A stretch of 64,000 bases of DNA. It comes from Protonemura montana. Lineage: Eukaryota > Arthropoda > Insecta > Plecoptera > Nemouridae. The stretch lies in assembly GCA_947568835.1 (NCBI GenBank), contig OX387610.1:12753001-12817000 (forward strand). The letters are read 5' to 3'. Within the stretch, counting starts at the first letter, position 1. Each line of letters begins with the position of its first letter. This document shows, piece by piece, positions 11,289 through 24,442 of the stretch. The notes beneath the pieces were generated by a model. It was given only the letters and a program-made list of their open reading frames with translations, ran no database searches and was not told where the DNA came from. The translations under genes and the position numbers were made by a program.

Positions 11289-14200
11289 TCAAGGCTGGTT
11301 TGTCGTGAACGCAGACACCCCGTTGTTCGCCATCGAGTCGAGAGTAGCGCTAACGTAGACGGCGACGTCCACCGTGTTGTTCTCGCTCTGTCGGATGAAC
11401 GGATGTTCCAGCAGCTTGTTGTACTTGGGCCGCATCGTCTCTTCTTTGATCAGGCTGCGGAAAGGAAGAACGGGAGTTTTTTACCCTCCGTTATGATGCT
11501 GCTGCAAGTCTTGCTTATTGCCGTTGCAAAAAATGCCGCACTCAACTGTTTCTAATCGGTTCCTTGGCTAAGCAAATAAGTGACTGTCCCAATTTTTTCA
11601 CTGTCAGAAGTTTTTCAAACTCAACAAAGTCTAGAACCATCTTGGACAAATATTACCTGCTCGGACTACAAAGCACCTGTTAATCCTCTTGATGATTTTT
11701 GACATAAAAACCTTGTCTCATCATACCTTTATGCTAAGTAAGCTTCTTTATCCTGATTCAGACAACCAAGCCTACTGGTGGCTACTGTCAAAACTCGTCA
11801 ATCTGAACATATTATCGTAAATAGCAGTACAGCAATTTACGCTGCCAACGTGTATTGAAAAGCAAGCAGGTGCTGCTGTGTCAAATGCTTCAAACCATCT
11901 TAACTCTTCCAAACATGACAGAGTTGAGAAACGAGACCCATCCAATACTAGATGCGGTTTAGAGGTTACCGAACTTCAGAACTTTGCCATAGCAGCGGAA
12001 GGTCTTTCGATACAAGCGTGCCAAGTTGGCAAGATCTAACAAGACTACGACGGCACGGTATGGAGCTTGACGCTGAAATAATTCCGCGGCCAGGACACGT
12101 ACCAAGTGTTGACGAAGCTGACGAACTCTGCAGAGAACTGGTTTCCGTTCTCGTTGGGAGCCAGTCGTGGCGGCTCTCCCTGCACCACCTGGTGATAACG
12201 ACATGGGATTATTTAAAACGTATGGAAAATGCATGCTTTGAAAATGCATGGAAGTGGTCAGAGCCATTTTTACGCCTTCAGATACGTTAAACTCGAGGAT
12301 TTCAAATTGAAAAATTTAAACAAGAGCCTGTCATTGCTCTACCCTCACAGTCATTAGTTGAAATGTCACGCTAAGACAGCTGAGTGATTTCTAGTGATTG
12401 ATAACACATACAGTAATTTGCTTCGACCAATGTCTTTGCTTCGTCCCAAGTTTGTAAATTCATTTTGATAAATGCGGTATCGTAATTAACAGCTTTTAAG
12501 CCATTTAACATCTATTCAACAACTTATTCCCTACAATTTAATAATAACAATTTAATAAAAATAAATAACGTAGCTAACTCCAACCGGACACCATACAACT
12601 GGCAATCATAAAACATGTACCATGCCTAAGTATGAGAATAAATTAATATTATTATTATAATCAGTCCAACGAACGTAGTTGCAGTTGGAAGCAGCTTGTG
12701 CACAATCATCCTAAATCCCACAATAACATCAGCAAGCAAGGTAAGTCCAGAAAGTGGTGCACCTGATAAAGCTGCTCGAACACCGAGTTCCACTTGGGAT
12801 AGGGGAACCGTCCGGTGGCCACCTCCATCAGCGTGATGCCCAGTGACCAAACGTCTGAACGAACGTCATAACCTCGCGCTCGTTGCGGGTCGATCCTCTC
12901 CGGCTGTCGGAAAAAACGAGTTCACAGCGTGAGAAACCAAAATCATGTTTCGAGCGCGATGATATTGCTTATTGCGTAGGGAATTTGCATGCAGAAGTTG
13001 TTATTTACGATAAATTCGGACAGGGAACATGTTTCAGAGGTAAACGTTGCATCCAAGTAATCCGAAAAACGTGAGCTTAACGAAAGGCTCACAGAAACAA
13101 GGATAACTCTACAGGTCTAGCCGTGAAGGTTCTTTCACAACAAACTTATCAGTAATGTAACGGAAAAGCAATCTTAAAATCAGACTATTCACAACCAAAT
13201 TCAGCAGTTAGTCATAAGCCAATAGGAAAAGTTTAAACATCCGAGCAAATTTGCCGATAAACAATACCCTGATCCTTAAATTGGAACGGGTATTTTACTA
13301 TCCGGAACCGGCACAGGTGCCCAAAGGCATCCGTAGTAATTAACTGCGATAGCTACGAATTAGAATTAAATTAATGTCATGACAAGCATCGTAGGACTGT
13401 ACCGCCATGTAGGGCCTGCAGCCAGCGTCGCGTGTCCTAGCCATCGAGTCGACCAGCTGACCGGAGATCCCGAAGTCGCAGAGTTTGATGTTGCCGCGTT
13501 TGTCCAGCAGGATGTTGCTCGGCTTCACGTCGCGGTGGATGATCTTCAGCTTCTCTTTCAGATAATTTAGAGCACGTACCGTCTGGAACGATACAGTGAA
13601 CGGAGGTTATTTATCAGTGGGGCAGAGGCGGAGCTTTTCGTGACCACTCCCGCTGGCAGCTGTTATTATAGGCTTGAAAAAAAAAATTAACTCCAATTTG
13701 CTTCACTGATTGGGCGGTACTTAACAAAATAACAGTCAAGAGACAGATCTGGCTATCTGCTATGTACGACTACTTTGTTGAAATAATGTATAAGATTTAG
13801 AAAACCACGTTTACACTTAGAATAACACAAAGAAGAGATTAAATAAATAAATTCAAAGAAAAAAACTTGAAATTTGCAGCAAGGTTTATTATTGTTGAGA
13901 GGTTCAATGGAAACTGGTTCAAAGAATTTTGACAATGATCACAGTGCCAGCGGCCTCTAGAAAACATCAGATGCATCTTTCCCAATTTTACTAAAAAAAA
14001 ATTGAAAAAAATTTACCAGAACTTCTGGTATTGGCTAGAAAATCATATATTTCTTACAACAAAAAATAAGAGCAGTCATTAGCTCAGAAAAGAGCAAACA
14101 AACACAAAAACATACGACAACTCGACAAACAACGACAAACTTTGAGACGACAACTCACCGCCACCGTTATCTTGCCGAGTATCTTCTCCGGGATGTGATG

Positions 14201-17200
14201 CCGCTGCTCCTCGTGAGTGTACTTGTAAAACTTGTCTAGACTTGTGTCCATCAACTCCATGCATATCCAGCAGTCGCCTTCCTTGAACAGCGCTCCGTAG
14301 AACTGCACGATGCGCGGGCATTCGTTGCTCTGCATGACCACCTCGAGATCCATCAGCAGTTGACGTTGCTCGCGCTCGTCCACGGTCGAGCGGATCCGCT
14401 GCAAGGGTCAGTTCAGCTTTTGAGAACGCAATGAATATACGATCACCGATGAGTATGAAAACTATTACACAAAAATGTAACTTCTTTCCAGTGGAACGGA
14501 ATGAAATTAAACAAGAAACCTACATTAGCTCCATTGTTACTACTGGAAAAAATTGCCCATTTCATTTCATTTCATCTCATTTTATTCCATTCCAACTGAA
14601 AAAAAATTAAAGAATAGGGAACCAGGTCTGCATTTAGTTCTCAACCCTCTCCCAACAGGACCCACCAATACAAAACCAAAACGATCATTTCAGTACTCTT
14701 TAAAATTAAGAGATAAACTATTTTTTCCACCATCAAGATTTTTAAAGAAGTACTTTTTATCTATTTTCTAATAAATATGTTGTCGAAACAAACCCAAAAG
14801 TTACTAGTATTTACTCCCATCCTTGGGCAAAGCACATCCAAGAATTTCAATAATAAAGATTTAAAGGCCAAAGTTGCAAAGTTATCGCGGATGGTTAGGC
14901 AACCTGGTGGTGGTTTGGACTTGGGGCTGCATCAAGAAATGGTAAAATATTGTAAAAGTGAAGATCATATTTCTAGGTGGGTTGGGGGGGTACAGTTCTC
15001 ATATACCTGTTAAAACGTTAACTATATAAGGACACAAAAATACCAAGGTGCTAGTAAAAATGATTTAGAATTTTAATTTGCAAAAATGGTTTTAAATGTC
15101 TAAAATGTCCCATTTGTTTGGTCATTCATTAGCAATCAACTAAGGCATCTTAGAACCTCGATGCTCCATTGTCTACCTTGACGGCCATGACAGTGTTGCT
15201 GCGGCGATGAACCATCTTGTTAACGGAGCCGAAAGCACCTCGACCGATCTCTCCGAGGTCGTGAAGGTCGTCGCTGGTGAAATCAAACACCTGCTCGGGG
15301 GACACTTGTAGCTTGCCCGTTGATTGGATGCTCTGACACATCTTGAACCGCTCTCTGCAACCAAACACTCATGTTACTTTTACATGTCAGTTATAACTGA
15401 CATTGGAAATTTTTTTTTTATGGAAATGTAAATTATTCAAATGGAGTGTTATAGCTCATCAGAGCTAACTTTGTTTTATAATGTTTTCCTTTTTTAACTG
15501 GATCCCATGCTCTATCCAGGTTATTTAAGATCAGCAGGCTGGCTCCTATACTCTATCCATGTTATTTGAGATCAGCTGGCTGGATCCTTTGCTCTATCCA
15601 TGTTATTTGAGATCAGCTGGCTGGATCCTATGCTCTATCCAGGTTATTTGAGATCAGCTGGCTGGATCCTATGCACTAAACATGTTATTTGAGATCAGCT
15701 GGCTGGACCCTATGCTCTATCCAGGTTATTTGAGATCAGCTGGCTGGATCCTATGCTCTATCCAGGTTATTTGAGATCAGCTGGCTGGATCCTATGCTCT
15801 ATCCATGTTATTTGAGATCAGCTGGCTGGATCCTATGCTCTATACAGGTTATTTGAGATCAGCTGGCTGGATCCTATGCTCTATCCAGGTTATTTGAGAT
15901 CAGCTGGCTGGATCCTATACTCTATCCAGGTTATTTTTTATCAGCTGGCTGGATCCTATGCTCTATCCATGTTATTTGAGATCAGCTGGCTCAATCCTAT
16001 GCTCTATCCAGGTTATTTGAGATCAGCTGGCTGGATCCTATGCTCTATCCAGGTCATTTAAGATCAGCTGGCTGGATCCTATGCTCTATCCAGGTTATTT
16101 GAGATCAGCTGGCTCAATCCTATGCTCTATCCTTGTTATTTGAGATCAGTTGGCTGGATCTTATGCTCTATCCATGTTATTTGAGATCAGCTGGCTGGAT
16201 CCTATGCTCTATCCAGGTTATTTGAGATCAGCTGGCTCAATCCTATGCTCTATTCTTGTTATTTGAGATCAGTTGGCTGGATCTTATGCTCTATCCATGT
16301 TATTTGAGATCAGCTGGCTGGATCCTATGCTCTATCCAGGTTATTTGAGATCAGCTGGCTCAATCCTATGCTCTATCCTTGTTATTTGAGATCAGCTGGC
16401 TGGATCCTATGCTCTATCCAGGTTATTTGAGATCAGCTGGCTCAATCCTATGCTCTATCCTTGTTATTTGAGATCAGTTGGCTGGATCCTATGCTCTATC
16501 CAGGTTATTTGAGATCAGCTGGCTCAATCCTATGCTCTATTCTTGTTATTTGAGATCAGTTGGCTGGATCTTATGCTCTATCCATGTTATTTGAGATCAG
16601 CTGGCTGGATCTTATGCTCTATCCAAGTTGTTTGTGATCAGCTGGCTGGACCCTATGCTCTATCCAGGTTATTTGAGATCAGCTGGCTGGATCCTATGCT
16701 CTATCCAGGTTATTTGAGATCAGCTGGCTGGATCCTATGCTCTATCCATGTTATTTGAGATCAGCTGGCTGGATCCTATGCTCTATACAGGTTATTTGAG
16801 ATCAGCTGGCTGGATCCTATGCTCTATCCAGGTTATTTGAGATCAGCTGGCTGGATCCTATACTCTATCCAGGTTATTTTTTTATCAGCTGGCTGGATCC
16901 TATGCTCTATCCATGTTATTTGAGATCAGCTGGCTCAATCCTATGCTCTATCCAGGTTATTTGAGATCAGCTGGCTGGATCCTATGCTCTATCCAGGTCA
17001 TTTAAGATCAGCTGGCTGGATCCTATGCTCTATCCAGGTTATTTGAGATCAGCTGGCTCAATCCTATGCTCTATCCTTGTTATTTGAGATCAGTTGGCTG
17101 GATCTTATGCTCTATCCATGTTATTTGAGATCAGCTGGCTGGATCCTATGCTCTATCCAGGTTATTTGAGATCAGCTGGCTCAATCCTATGCTCTATTCT

Positions 17201-20200
17201 TGTTATTTGAGATCAGTTGGCTGGATCTTATGCTCTATCCATGTTATTTGAGATCAGCTGGCTGGATCCTATGCTCTATCCAGGTTATTTGAGATCAGCT
17301 GGCTCAATCCTATGCTCTATCCTTGTTATTTGAGATCAGCTGGCTGGATCCTATGCTCTATCCAGGTTATTTGAGATCAGCTGGCTCAATCCTATGCTCT
17401 ATCCTTGTTATTTGAGATCAGTTGGCTGGATCCTATGCTCTATCCAGGTTATTTGAGATCAGCTGGCTCAATCCTATGCTCTATTCTTGTTATTTGAGAT
17501 CAGTTGGCTGGATCTTATGCTCTATCCATGTTATTTGAGATCAGCTGGCTGGATCTTATGCTCTATCCAAGTTGTTTGTGATCAGCTGGCTGGATCCTTT
17601 GCTCTATCCAAGTTATTCGAGATCAGTGGTTAAAACTGTTGAAGAACGAAAGTAATTTATCGTGAATTTATAAGTGGGCAGCACAATGTTTTTTTATAAT
17701 TCACAGGCATCAGGATACAAGATCGTTGTTTTTGAGCGTCGAATTGGACACAGGTTAGTAGATACAATACGCACATAAAAAGGCACAATTATTACCACCG
17801 CACAACGTATGCAATTGAAACGTTGGCAACGCTGGTGGATTTTTGTCGAAAATTTCAACTTGTCAATGACAGTCATAAACAACTGCTCACGCACGCACAC
17901 TCACACACAACAGAAAAAGCACACGTCATCAGGTAGAGAAAGCACAATTAGCAAGCAGTAAGCAGGCGGCAGGTAGGTCAAGTTAAGCAGATAGGAAGAG
18001 GTTAATTTGTGTCAAGAATGAAATGACTTTCGATTGAATGCCTGCAAGACACACAATTCTAGACAATTTCTAGACATTACTGAGTACATTTTCTACCAAT
18101 TGGCATTGTCGTTTTCACTAAAAGCTTTGGCATGGTGTTTTAGCTACATACAAAAATTTACCAAATTCCTAGGTTTCTTTATGATGGTTTTTAGACTCAT
18201 GTCTACTTAATCTAAACTTAGCGCTAGTTTTAACAAAAACTATTTCAACCGGGTTTTTAATGCTAAGTAAAGAACAACTAAATTTCCTAGATTTCTTGTA
18301 ATTGATTCTTAAATTATGCTGACCTATCAATATTCCCTTCTTCAAGTCTATCAAAGACACTAAATTCATCTAAAAAAAAGCCCAACAGCTGCAATAACTG
18401 GTAAACACACACAATTTTTTGAAACAGTATTTGAATATCGAAGATCAGAAACTACCTCGATTCTCTTCGTTCAGACGTTTTAAAAATGCAACAAATATCA
18501 ATCTGAAATCAACTACTGGCAGGTGTCGTGCAGGTGTGATCGGGAGGGAGGGGGGAAGTGAAGCGTGCGAATTACCTGAGCTTGGTGCGCTCTGTAGGGC
18601 CGTAGCTGGAACACATAAGCGCCACCGTTCAGGGTTGCCACTGCAAGCACTCGACAGGGAATATGACTTGCAAGTCTTGCTACCAACATACATCGTCGAT
18701 GTCCGAGATAAGATTCTTAGAATTCAAAGTTTGCCTCCTTATGTACGAGTTGGAAGACTAAACTTAGGAGATAGCCTGGACTATTTTGTTATTTAGATCA
18801 TTCAAGAGCCCGATTTCAGCTACATCAACCGAAACTAGGTTTAAACTTGGTTTATTAAAAAAATATCTTGACTCAAGTCATATTCCCTGTGTCAACACGA
18901 AAGTACTCTTGCTCGCATGCGTTAGCGTCGGGTCTGGTGCTACGATAGCGCCAGTCAATTGTGCTTCGAGAAAGGTGCTACACAGGTTTCTAGCAGCTAG
19001 TTCACTCTGTCGTGACGGAACACTCTCTCACAACTCGCACTCGATATTCTAGAGCCATCATTTACTAATGTTTAAACATACATTTCCGTCGGTATGAATT
19101 ACCAAAGTTACCGAAAAAGTTGAAGAAGTGATGCAGAGATAAATTGCCCTGAGAAAAATGTTAGTTAATAGCTTCGTCATTGAGAGAGGTACAAAGTCTA
19201 CGTAAAAGTGACTAAGTCTAAGTGACTAAAGGCAAGCGCCGAAACGGTAAGTTAAGATTTCTCTCTCTTTTTCCTTTCGTCTTCAACCGTCCATCCCTTT
19301 TGGCAATCTAACCAAATTGACTTTCAAAACATTTTACAGTTACACACCACTATGATTTTTGCAGCATCATCTCTTCAACACTTCTGGTAAGTTGTGGTTC
19401 TCTAACAAATTTCCAACACTTAAAAAGTCCAGTTTGCAAGAAGACCAAGAAGACCAGGTTGCAAAGTGAGTTGGTGATCTAATTATTTCTTTGGGCTCGA
19501 TTTGAAACAGCAGCAGGCGCCACGGTAAAGTAGGATGCAACATTTATCTTCATTGCAGCGCATCACACAAGCGCTGATAAAGGATAGCGAAAGCTGTATG
19601 GTGTGATTATCATAAACATTTCCTGTAGTATCCGTTCAATGCCCTTTCAGCGTGATGATTTCTTGCAAAGGAAATAAAGCAAACGGTCAGTGAAAGAGAT
19701 AGCAGTATCACTCAATGCAGTGAAATGCCGAGATAAAGAATTATTCCAGTTGCAATCGATAGTTCAGTTTGATACATTTTCACAAAAATGTATGTCCATC
19801 CAGGGAATTAAACCTGCAATGTTCTGATCGACGCCATCCACAAGAAAAAAAGTCTTGCCATGATGTTTCGCTTTCGGGTTTAACGTCCCGAAAGAGATAT
19901 CTACAAGAGGCTATTGAAACTTGAAAGAGATCTTTTAGTATCCGTTTATATAAAACAGCTTGGAACGGACTGATAATTTGCAGAGAAAACCGATTGATAC
20001 GAAATATTCCTCAGGGAAGGTTTTACTCAATCACACACCTAGACCAGCATAGCAAGATTGCGAGGGACACCACCAGCAAGCACACAGATGTACCACTAAG
20101 AGAAAACCAAACTTCCGACATCTGACAACTCTCAGTCGAGTAAGGATGCCACGAAGCTGGGTAACCATTTCGGAGAAAAGAGTAAAGACAGGAGTGTCAC

Positions 20201-22051
20201 AAGCTTACATTAGCAACTGAACTGGTGTTTGGAGGTAATTAAGACTGGAAGTACGTAGCGCCATCGTGCCTCATCCGTAGAGACTGAACTGAGATCAAGG
20301 ACAGAAAGAGGAGGGGAAGTACTAGTCGTAGTCAATGGGTGTGGGTGTAGTTAAGGACTGGAGGTGGAATTAGCTATTGTTGAGGTTGAAGGGAATTTCT
20401 AGGGATATACAGTTTAACCTACTGGGATGAAGCAACACCTTGGAATTTGTTTATGTGTATTTTTGAAAGAGATATTGGCAAATGTTGATTGCTTATGATG
20501 GTGACTACAGGGAGAAGCATGGGAATTGTTGACGTTAATTGGTAATGGTTAGAAGGTTAGTAATAGTGAGAATCAAGGCCCGACTTGATTTTTAGATGGA
20601 TATTCTATATCGATAAAAAGGTGGCATAGCAAGGCAAAATTCCTAATTTGATTTCAAAGTTGAGCTGTCTAATTTGATAGGTCAGTAAGGAAGGAACAGA
20701 ACTACGAAGTTGTGTCAGTTGGGGGCCCTGCTTAAAGAATTTAACTTTAAGTGATCCAGGTTTGTCAAAATATCAAAAAAAAGATCTGATATAAAATTAC
20801 AGTATGCTGGTCAACTCCTGTCTTTAAACTTTCCCTGTTCCGTTATTGACACCATCAGTTACTATGTAAGGAACATACCGTGTCGTTTTATCTGGCACAA
20901 ACTCTTGGTTGAATGGCCGTGCTCGAGATAGATTCGTTCGTGCTCGTGGAGGGCTGGCTCGATCCTCCCCGCCTGGACTTGCCGTTCGGGCACTAGAAGA
21001 ATGCCAAATATGAACAACAGCGAGAACGTGATAAACCCAGTACCGCACTCATATACCAGCATTACTACATTTGTTGGTGGGGCAGCATCAGAAAAATGTG
21101 TCATACGTCCAATGCAAGCTGTGTTTAAAGACTTACGACAGGGGCTGGTAGCTGGTTGTTCCTGCACCTCCGAACGACATACTGGCGGGATTTGCACCGG
21201 CGAGACTGAGTCGAAGTTGCCGACGCTTCTCAGCTGAAAGGAATGAGTTACTATTAAGTACATGCTTTAACAGACCCAACCCCCTAGAAATCAACAGGAT
21301 ACTGAATTTGACTAAAGTTTGAAGAAACCTAGTCATAGATCGATAGGATTTGTGATGAAGGACCACATATTTTGAAAGAATAATTTCACTTGACCCAGAT
21401 TTTTTGTTTATAAGCTCTGTTCAAAAATGGTTCAAACATTGTCTTTGGGTTAAACCAGGCCACATTCTTAGGTGACAGCTAAAGACACTTCATTTAATTA
21501 CATTCAAGAAGCCTTAATAGTCACCGTTTTACTACGATTAACATTTAAGCACTGGATAATTATAGACTGTTGAGGTCTAACGAAGGGCTTTTTCATTTTG
21601 TAGCTTGATGCTCAAAGTAAGAGTTTTAAGGGTGTTAAGATGACAAAATAAGACTGAGCAAATGAGATGACATTAGGTGAAGAAAGGCAAACTACCTGAC
21701 AAATCTGTATGGTGAAAGTCATTATCTGTGGCTGGCCTCAGATCCAGCGTCTGATAAATTGGTCCACATGGTCTACTACTTCCAGACATTCCTGTAATCA
21801 ATGAAACACAAGTGTAAAATGCATTATTAACTAAAGAGGGCAAAATTAGTATGGCAAGTCATGGATTTGACACCTTTGATTTGGGAATGTATTGAAGCGA
21901 AAGTCTTTATTTCTGACAGTCAAAAAGACAATAACGATCAACTCTATTGATTGTGCGAAGTAAGATGCGAATAATGTTAATTTAAGTGAAAATACCACAA
22001 AAACATACCTTGATTTATTTGGTTGGGGGAATTTCCCAGATATTCTGCCAT
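11289..22051 (-). CDS. MAP2K4: MAP kinase kinase 4 (MKK4/SEK1), complete, 10 exons
   Basis: The minus-strand coding exons are 22051-22009, 21791-21696, 21233-21137, 20992-20879, 15354-15177, 14398-14159, 13582-13403, 12903-12763, 12188-12103 and 11454-11289. All junctions are GT/AG with matching phases, giving 446 residues ending in a TGA. Kinase landmarks are GRGAFGSV (glycine loop, 154-161), ATP lysine K176, HRDVKPSN (272-279), DFG (292-294), activation-loop S302 and T306 in DSMART, and APE (316-318). Residues 48-57 ([10 protein letters not shown]) form a MAPK docking motif like the one human MKK4 uses for JNK and p38. The enzyme is a dual-specificity kinase that phosphorylates JNK/p38 in stress signalling. 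MKK7 is less likely, since the body reads as MKK4 ([18 protein letters not shown]). Two in-frame upstream ATGs (22072 and about 22090) could extend the protein. 22051 has the best context. Confidence 0.97.
15498..17622. repeat. 41-bp minisatellite, about 52 copies, with a ~944-bp higher-order repeat
   Basis: The unit starts GTTATTTGAGATCAGCTGGC and ends near TATGCTCTATCCAG. It repeats every 41 bases through the fourth MAP2K4 intron (15355-20878). Variant units recur in the same order. A unit with a run of T's appears near 15930 and again near 16875, and the CCAAGTTGTTTGTG variant sits at about 16622 and 17566. Both pairs are about 944 bases apart, roughly 23 units, so a long block was duplicated as a whole. 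Because 41 is not a multiple of three, reading frames rotate between units and the open frames inside are not genes. Confidence 0.95.
18160..18375 (-). repeat. dispersed repeat X (GACTCATGTCTACTT family), diverged copy
   Basis: GGTTTTTAGACTCATGTCTA, a GGGTTTTTAATGCTAAGT block and an AACTAAATTTCC block occur in the same order at 27776-27945 and 55722-55975, with a short piece at 47836-47900. The copy lies in a MAP2K4 intron. On the minus strand a related peptide (HESKNHHKE) can be read in two copies. That may be shared descent rather than coding function. Confidence 0.6.
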
Positions 22052-22614
22052 TTTGGAATTTTTATCTGGCATGAAATAAATACCCAGCATTCCATTGCAG
22101 CAGGGCTGCCAAGCTGACAGTATTGAAAGAATCTAACGGTCGCGGGCACGTTCAAACTGGTTCGAACGTTTTCGAACGTTTTCGAACAAGTCTACGAAAA
22201 GTTGGCTTTTGTTTGGCGTCAAGCTTGGACTTCAAGACTTTGAACAAATCTAGAAGTTTTGACCCAATGAGGTGTTCAAGGTAAGAGGTGAGAGGGCACA
22301 AGTTAATCGCACTAAAGCTTGAAATATCGCTTTTATTAAAGAAACTCACATTTTAGATTGAACAACTTCGTTTAAAAAGTGCTGGCCGTAAGTTTTTTTT
22401 CTCACTGTTTGACAAAGTAACCAAACAATTGGTCAAGCGCTGTGTATGATTAATAAATAAATGAAAAGGTTCACGTATCATACGGACAACCGCAAAAAAG
22501 AATCATGTCATGAATAAACATTAATCTGCTATCGGGTAAATTACGAAAATGCAAAATGCGAACAACATTCAGAATTTGGATTAATTGATTGATTTGTGAA
22601 GCTTAACGATACAC

Positions 22615-22917
22615 TTTTTTCACAACTGTTCCTGTGATACTGGTCAGATGGCGTCGGTGAATGACTGGGTGTTAATGATGATGTTGATGAAGCTTAACTA
22701 GCCTAGAGGGAAGTAGGGGAAACCCGGTGCCGGCAAATAGCCTACTCTTGTCAAAGAAGAAAAAGGAGTTGTTCGGCTTAACTTTCCATCCGAAGGATGG
22801 TACAAAGTGAGGAACACTATTCCTTACAAATTCATGCTGTCCAGAGCTACTTAAGCGAGATGAGTGAACTTGATCCGTTCAATCCGTTTTACATTTCTCT
22901 AGAACTGGTCATGTGTC
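22615..22917 (-). repeat. 5S-derived SINE body attached to the 92-bp array
   Basis: Read on the minus strand, this continues from the 5S-like array into the body found in the copies at 24443-24935 and 59950-60372. It holds an ACCATCCTTCGGATGG stem and a TTAAGCCGAACA core, then CCTCTAGGCTAG, and the tail TCACCGACGCCATCTGACC. Confidence 0.7.
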
Positions 22918-23566
22918 TGACGGTCACCCATTCAATACCTGTCCCAGAGCAGTGTTGCTTAACTTCAGTGATCTCATAAGAACCTGTGTTTCCAACACGC
23001 CAAACCGTTCGGTGGTCACCCATCCAATACCTGTCTCAGCGCAGTGTAGCTTAACTTCAGTGATCTCACGAGGACCGGTGTTTCCAACACGCCAAACAGT
23101 TCGGTGGTCACCCATCCAATACCTGTCTCAGAGCAGTGTTGCTTAACTTCGGTTATCTCACAAGGACCGGTGTTTCCAACACGCCAAACAGTTCGGTGAT
23201 CACCCATCTAATACCTGTCTCAGCGCAGTGTTGCTTAACTTCAGTGATCTCACGAGGACCGGTGTTTCCAACACGCCAAACAGTTCGGTGATCACCCATC
23301 CAATACCTGTCTCAGCGCAGTGTAGCTTAACTTCAGTGATCTCACGAGGACCTGCGTTTCCGACACGCCAAACAGTTCGGTGATCACCCATCCAATACCT
23401 GTCCCAGAGCAGTGTTCTTTAACTTCAGTGATCTCACGAGGACCTGTGTTTCCGACACGCCAAACAGTTCGGTAGTCACCCATCTAATACCTGTCTCAGC
23501 TCAGTATTGCTTAACTTCAGTGATCTCACGAGGACCGGTGTTTCCAACACGCCAAACCGTTCGGTT
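22918..23566 (-). repeat. tandem array of seven 92-bp 5S-rRNA-like units
   Basis: CACCCAT marks successive units at 22925, 23017, 23109, 23201, 23293, 23385 and 23477, exactly 92 apart. On the minus strand each unit reads GGAAACACCGGTCCTCGTGA, GATCACTGAAGTTAAGC, then GGTATTGGATGGGTGACC. These are the ACACCGGTTCTCGT, AAGTTAAGC (box A) and GGATGGGTGACC (box C) blocks of metazoan 5S rRNA in the right order. The normal 5S ends are missing, so these are not complete 5S genes. The array joins a SINE body at 22915, which suggests the head of one SINE was amplified. The 63-residue open frames here are by-products. Confidence 0.85.
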
Positions 23567-24442
23567 TGTTCTGTGTAAAAACTTATATGAGTGTTTATGC
23601 GATGCAATTTGCTTGGATAGTCTTTGACAGACAAAGTCAAACAAAATGTAGTATTGATAATATGTCAAAGCCATCACACCTTTTGATCCTTCAACTTCTT
23701 CCCCACAAGGAAATCCATCATTATTATTTACTCATCACCCACCTTATTGTTTGTTTGTTTTCAAAAATCAATAGCCTTAATCTACTTAATCTCTAGAAGT
23801 CTGGAAAGTTATGTTTGTCGTCAATTTAGGATAGACAGGTAGATAGCTTTTATAAAATTCAACCCCTCTGTTTATTTGATCTTTTTCTTGTTTAAAAAAG
23901 CAGAGAAAAATCGGTTATTATAAAAGCATCAACAATTCTGTTTACTTTGCATTGGATTTGACAATGCGGCTTAAACTCGTTTGGTAATAATAGCAAAAAC
24001 AAAAATATTTACACAGAAATTTCGATTTAAAGACTTTAATCTGTAAGGGCGGGGTTAATATTTTAATGTCAATTCCGAATGCTGAAATATTAATCTAGGC
24101 TTATCATAACGTTTGAGTTTTTCCAATGAAGTATGTGGCAGGTAGCAGAATTTTCAACAAGTCATTCGTCATTTGGGAATTAAGCCACGACCAGTGACAC
24201 TGGTATTTATGAAAAGGTAATTCCTATTCTGAGTTTTCATCTATGAATAAGCGACGGACCAATTTGAATGTTTCGCATGACATATGCACCCAGACATTGA
24301 TATACATTTATATGAATTACAAGCTTTTTGAAATCTCACGACTTTGTCTAACTATTGTTTCACCTCGATTTAGTTTCACTATAGACTATTAAATAAAATA
24401 AAACTGTTTTTCCGTACCTCTTGCAAATGCACCTTGATTGAT
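23567..24442. other. AT-rich intergenic stretch, nothing recognised
   Basis: I see no gene, RNA or repeat with a family match here. It separates the 5S-like array from the next SINE copy. Confidence 0.5.

Noticed and set aside
15876-16758. Open frames of 61-71 codons in the 41-bp minisatellite
   Set aside because: The unit is 41 bases, so frames rotate and stay open by composition. There is no coding meaning.
18566-18640. Possible extra MAP2K4 exon in the large intron (minus strand)
   Set aside because: Acceptor- and donor-like sites flank about 65 bases, but the length does not preserve the phase between the exons at 20879 and 15354, and the flanking exons already join in frame.
22924-23483. 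Repeated 63-codon minus-strand frames
   Set aside because: They are by-products of the 92-bp 5S-like array, which explains their near identity.
22918-23566. Functional 5S rRNA gene cluster
   Set aside because: Only the internal region of 5S rRNA is present in each 92-base unit. The 5' and 3' ends that form helix I and the T-run terminator are missing.
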